This document shows, in pieces, positions 13,258 to 14,231 of a DNA stretch of 14,231 nt. A program made the translations under genes and the position numbers. The first letter of the stretch is position 1; every line of letters begins with the position of its first letter. The notes beneath the pieces are model-generated. The model had not been told where the DNA came from, did no database searches, and saw only the letters and a list, made by a program, of their open reading frames with translations. Source of the DNA: an uncultured Collinsella sp. GTDB taxonomy: Bacteria; Actinomycetota; Coriobacteriia; Coriobacteriales; Coriobacteriaceae. The stretch is from positions 1 through 14,231 of the forward strand of contig CAKUGA010000034.1 in NCBI GenBank assembly GCA_934654515.1, in the 5' to 3' direction.

Positions 13258-14193
13258 ATGCAGGAAACTGATTCTCAGTCTCAGGAGCAGGCTACCGCCA
13301 CCAAGGCCGCATCTGCTCCCGCCAAGTCCCGCACGCTGTGGGGCGACGCTTTTAAGCGTCTTCGTAAGAACAAGCTCGCCGTTATCGGTGTCTGCTGGAT
13401 TATCATCGTCGTTGTGGTTGCTCTGACCGCCGATCTGTGGGCTAAGCCCTGGCTCGGTTCGCCGACGGCTTCCGATTCGACCACCATGGCCGAGACTTCG
13501 CTGCTGGCTCCGTGTGCCGATCACCCGTTTGGTACCGACTCCCTTGGTCGCGACATTCTCGTCCGCGTTATCTACGGTGCACGCGTTTCGCTTTCCGTCG
13601 GCATCATGGCCACTGCCATCTCCACGGTGATCGGTCTGGTCATGGGCGCCCTCGCCGGTTTCTATGGCGGCATCTGGGATACGATCATCATGCGCTGCGC
13701 GGATATCTTCCTGGCGTTTCCGTACGTGCTGTTCGTTGTCGCTATGATCGCGGTTATCGGCCGTGGCCTTCAGAACGTCTTTATCGCTATCGGCATTCTC
13801 GGCTGGCCCTCGATTGCGCGCGTCTTCCGCTCGGCAATCTTGACGGTCAAAGAGAATGACTACGTTGATGCGGCTCGCGCTATGGGCGCATCCGACGCCC
13901 GTATCGTCATGCGTCACATCTTCCCGAACTCCGTTGCCTCCATCGTGGTCTATGCAACCATGAACATCGGTGGCGCTATTTTGACCGAGTCCGCTCTGTC
14001 CTTCCTTGGCATGGGCGTTATCCCGCCTACGCCTTCGTGGGGCTCCATGATTCAGGACGGCCAGCAGTATCTTCTGACCGCTCCCTGGATGATGATCATG
14101 CCCGGTCTGGCAATTCTCTCGACGGTGCTCGCCTTCACCCTGCTTGGTGACGGACTGCGCGACGCCCTCGACGTCAAGATGAAGGACGCATAA
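13258..14193 (+). CDS. oppC: Oligopeptide ABC transporter permease OppC
   Basis: A 311-residue permease, partner of OppB. The cytoplasmic N-terminus is Gln/Ala/Thr-rich and probably disordered (1-25). LWGDAFKRLRKNKLAVIG (27-44) is the OppC N-terminal domain leading into membrane segment 1 (about 40-60). HPFGTDSLGRD (89-99) is the family signature before the permease domain. The EAA loop is DYVDAARAMGASDARI followed by MRHIFPN (201-224). SALSFLGMGVIPPTPSWG (245-262) is also typical. A strong site, AGGGAGGT (13243-13250), precedes the ATG by 7 nt. The gene is complete and in one operon with oppB; the next start codon lies 2 nt after its stop. Confidence 0.95.
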   Translation: MQETDSQSQEQATATKAASAPAKSRTLWGDAFKRLRKNKLAVIGVCWIIIVVVVALTADLWAKPWLGSPTASDSTTMAETSLLAPCADHPFGTDSLGRDILVRVIYGARVSLSVGIMATAISTVIGLVMGALAGFYGGIWDTIIMRCADIFLAFPYVLFVVAMIAVIGRGLQNVFIAIGILGWPSIARVFRSAILTVKENDYVDAARAMGASDARIVMRHIFPNSVASIVVYATMNIGGAILTESALSFLGMGVIPPTPSWGSMIQDGQQYLLTAPWMMIMPGLAILSTVLAFTLLGDGLRDALDVKMKDA

Positions 14194-14195
14194 GG

Positions 14196-14231
14196 ATGAA
14201 GAAGAACAAGAACTATGTGGACCTGAAGGAC
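14196..14231 (+). CDS. oppD: Start of the next gene, probable OppD ATPase (cut by window end)
   Basis: Twelve codons are visible (MKKNKNYVDLKD). The frame begins 2 nt after the oppC stop, with GAAGGA (14181-14186) inside oppC at a suitable distance. VDLKD resembles the first beta strand of ABC ATPases such as OppD, and this is the expected gene after oppC. The catalytic motifs lie outside the window, so the name rests on position and this short match. Confidence 0.55.
   Translation, partial: MKKNKNYVDLKD

Noticed and set aside
1..14231. Mobile element, CRISPR array, toxin-antitoxin or phage defence genes
   Set aside because: All sizeable coding frames are accounted for by core metabolic, export and transport genes. 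No regular repeats, transposase motifs or terminal inverted repeats were seen.

Overview
The window looks like chromosomal DNA of an intestinal actinomycete of the class Coriobacteriia, most like Collinsella. This rests on three things. The block rapZ, whiA, gap, pgk, tpiA, secG is a layout typical of Actinobacteria. Coding DNA is GC-rich and strongly C/G-biased at third positions, while some spacers are AT-rich. The protein variants (RapZ with Arg in the P-loop, an actinobacterial-type sialic acid lyase) fit as well. The assignment comes from recollection of families and synteny, not from a search. Every supported gene is on the + strand, spacers are short, and there is no sign of phage, insertion sequence, CRISPR array, tRNA or rRNA.

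Bases 1-2835 hold three genes for sialic acid breakdown: a lyase of the DHDPS/NAL family (nanA), a ROK sugar kinase (nanK) and ManNAc-6-P 2-epimerase (nanE). Together they would convert N-acetylneuraminate to pyruvate plus GlcNAc-6-P. A hairpin follows each gene, so they may not form one simple transcript. The transporter and later steps (NagA, NagB) are not in the window.

Bases 2860-4793 hold rapZ and whiA, 6 nt apart. The gene that usually sits between them (yvcK/glmR) is missing. A -10-like box and an intrinsic terminator lie directly upstream of rapZ.

Bases 4794-9723 are the lower glycolysis block: an AT-rich promoter region, gap, a strong hairpin, then pgk, tpiA and gpmI. pgk and tpiA overlap by 8 nt, and tpiA and gpmI are 5 nt apart. 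secG follows on its own small transcription unit.

Bases 10139-14231 are an oligopeptide ABC importer: a long leader, the lipoprotein oppA, a structured spacer, oppB, oppC and the first 12 codons of a gene that is probably oppD. Peptide uptake, sialic acid breakdown and glycolysis fit a gut fermenter living on host glycans and peptides.

I found no convincing undescribed system. The items most worth checking are the regulatory structures (before rapZ, before gap, before oppA, and between oppA and oppB), the missing yvcK, the altered substrate-pocket residues of the sialic acid enzymes, and the acidic insert in OppB.
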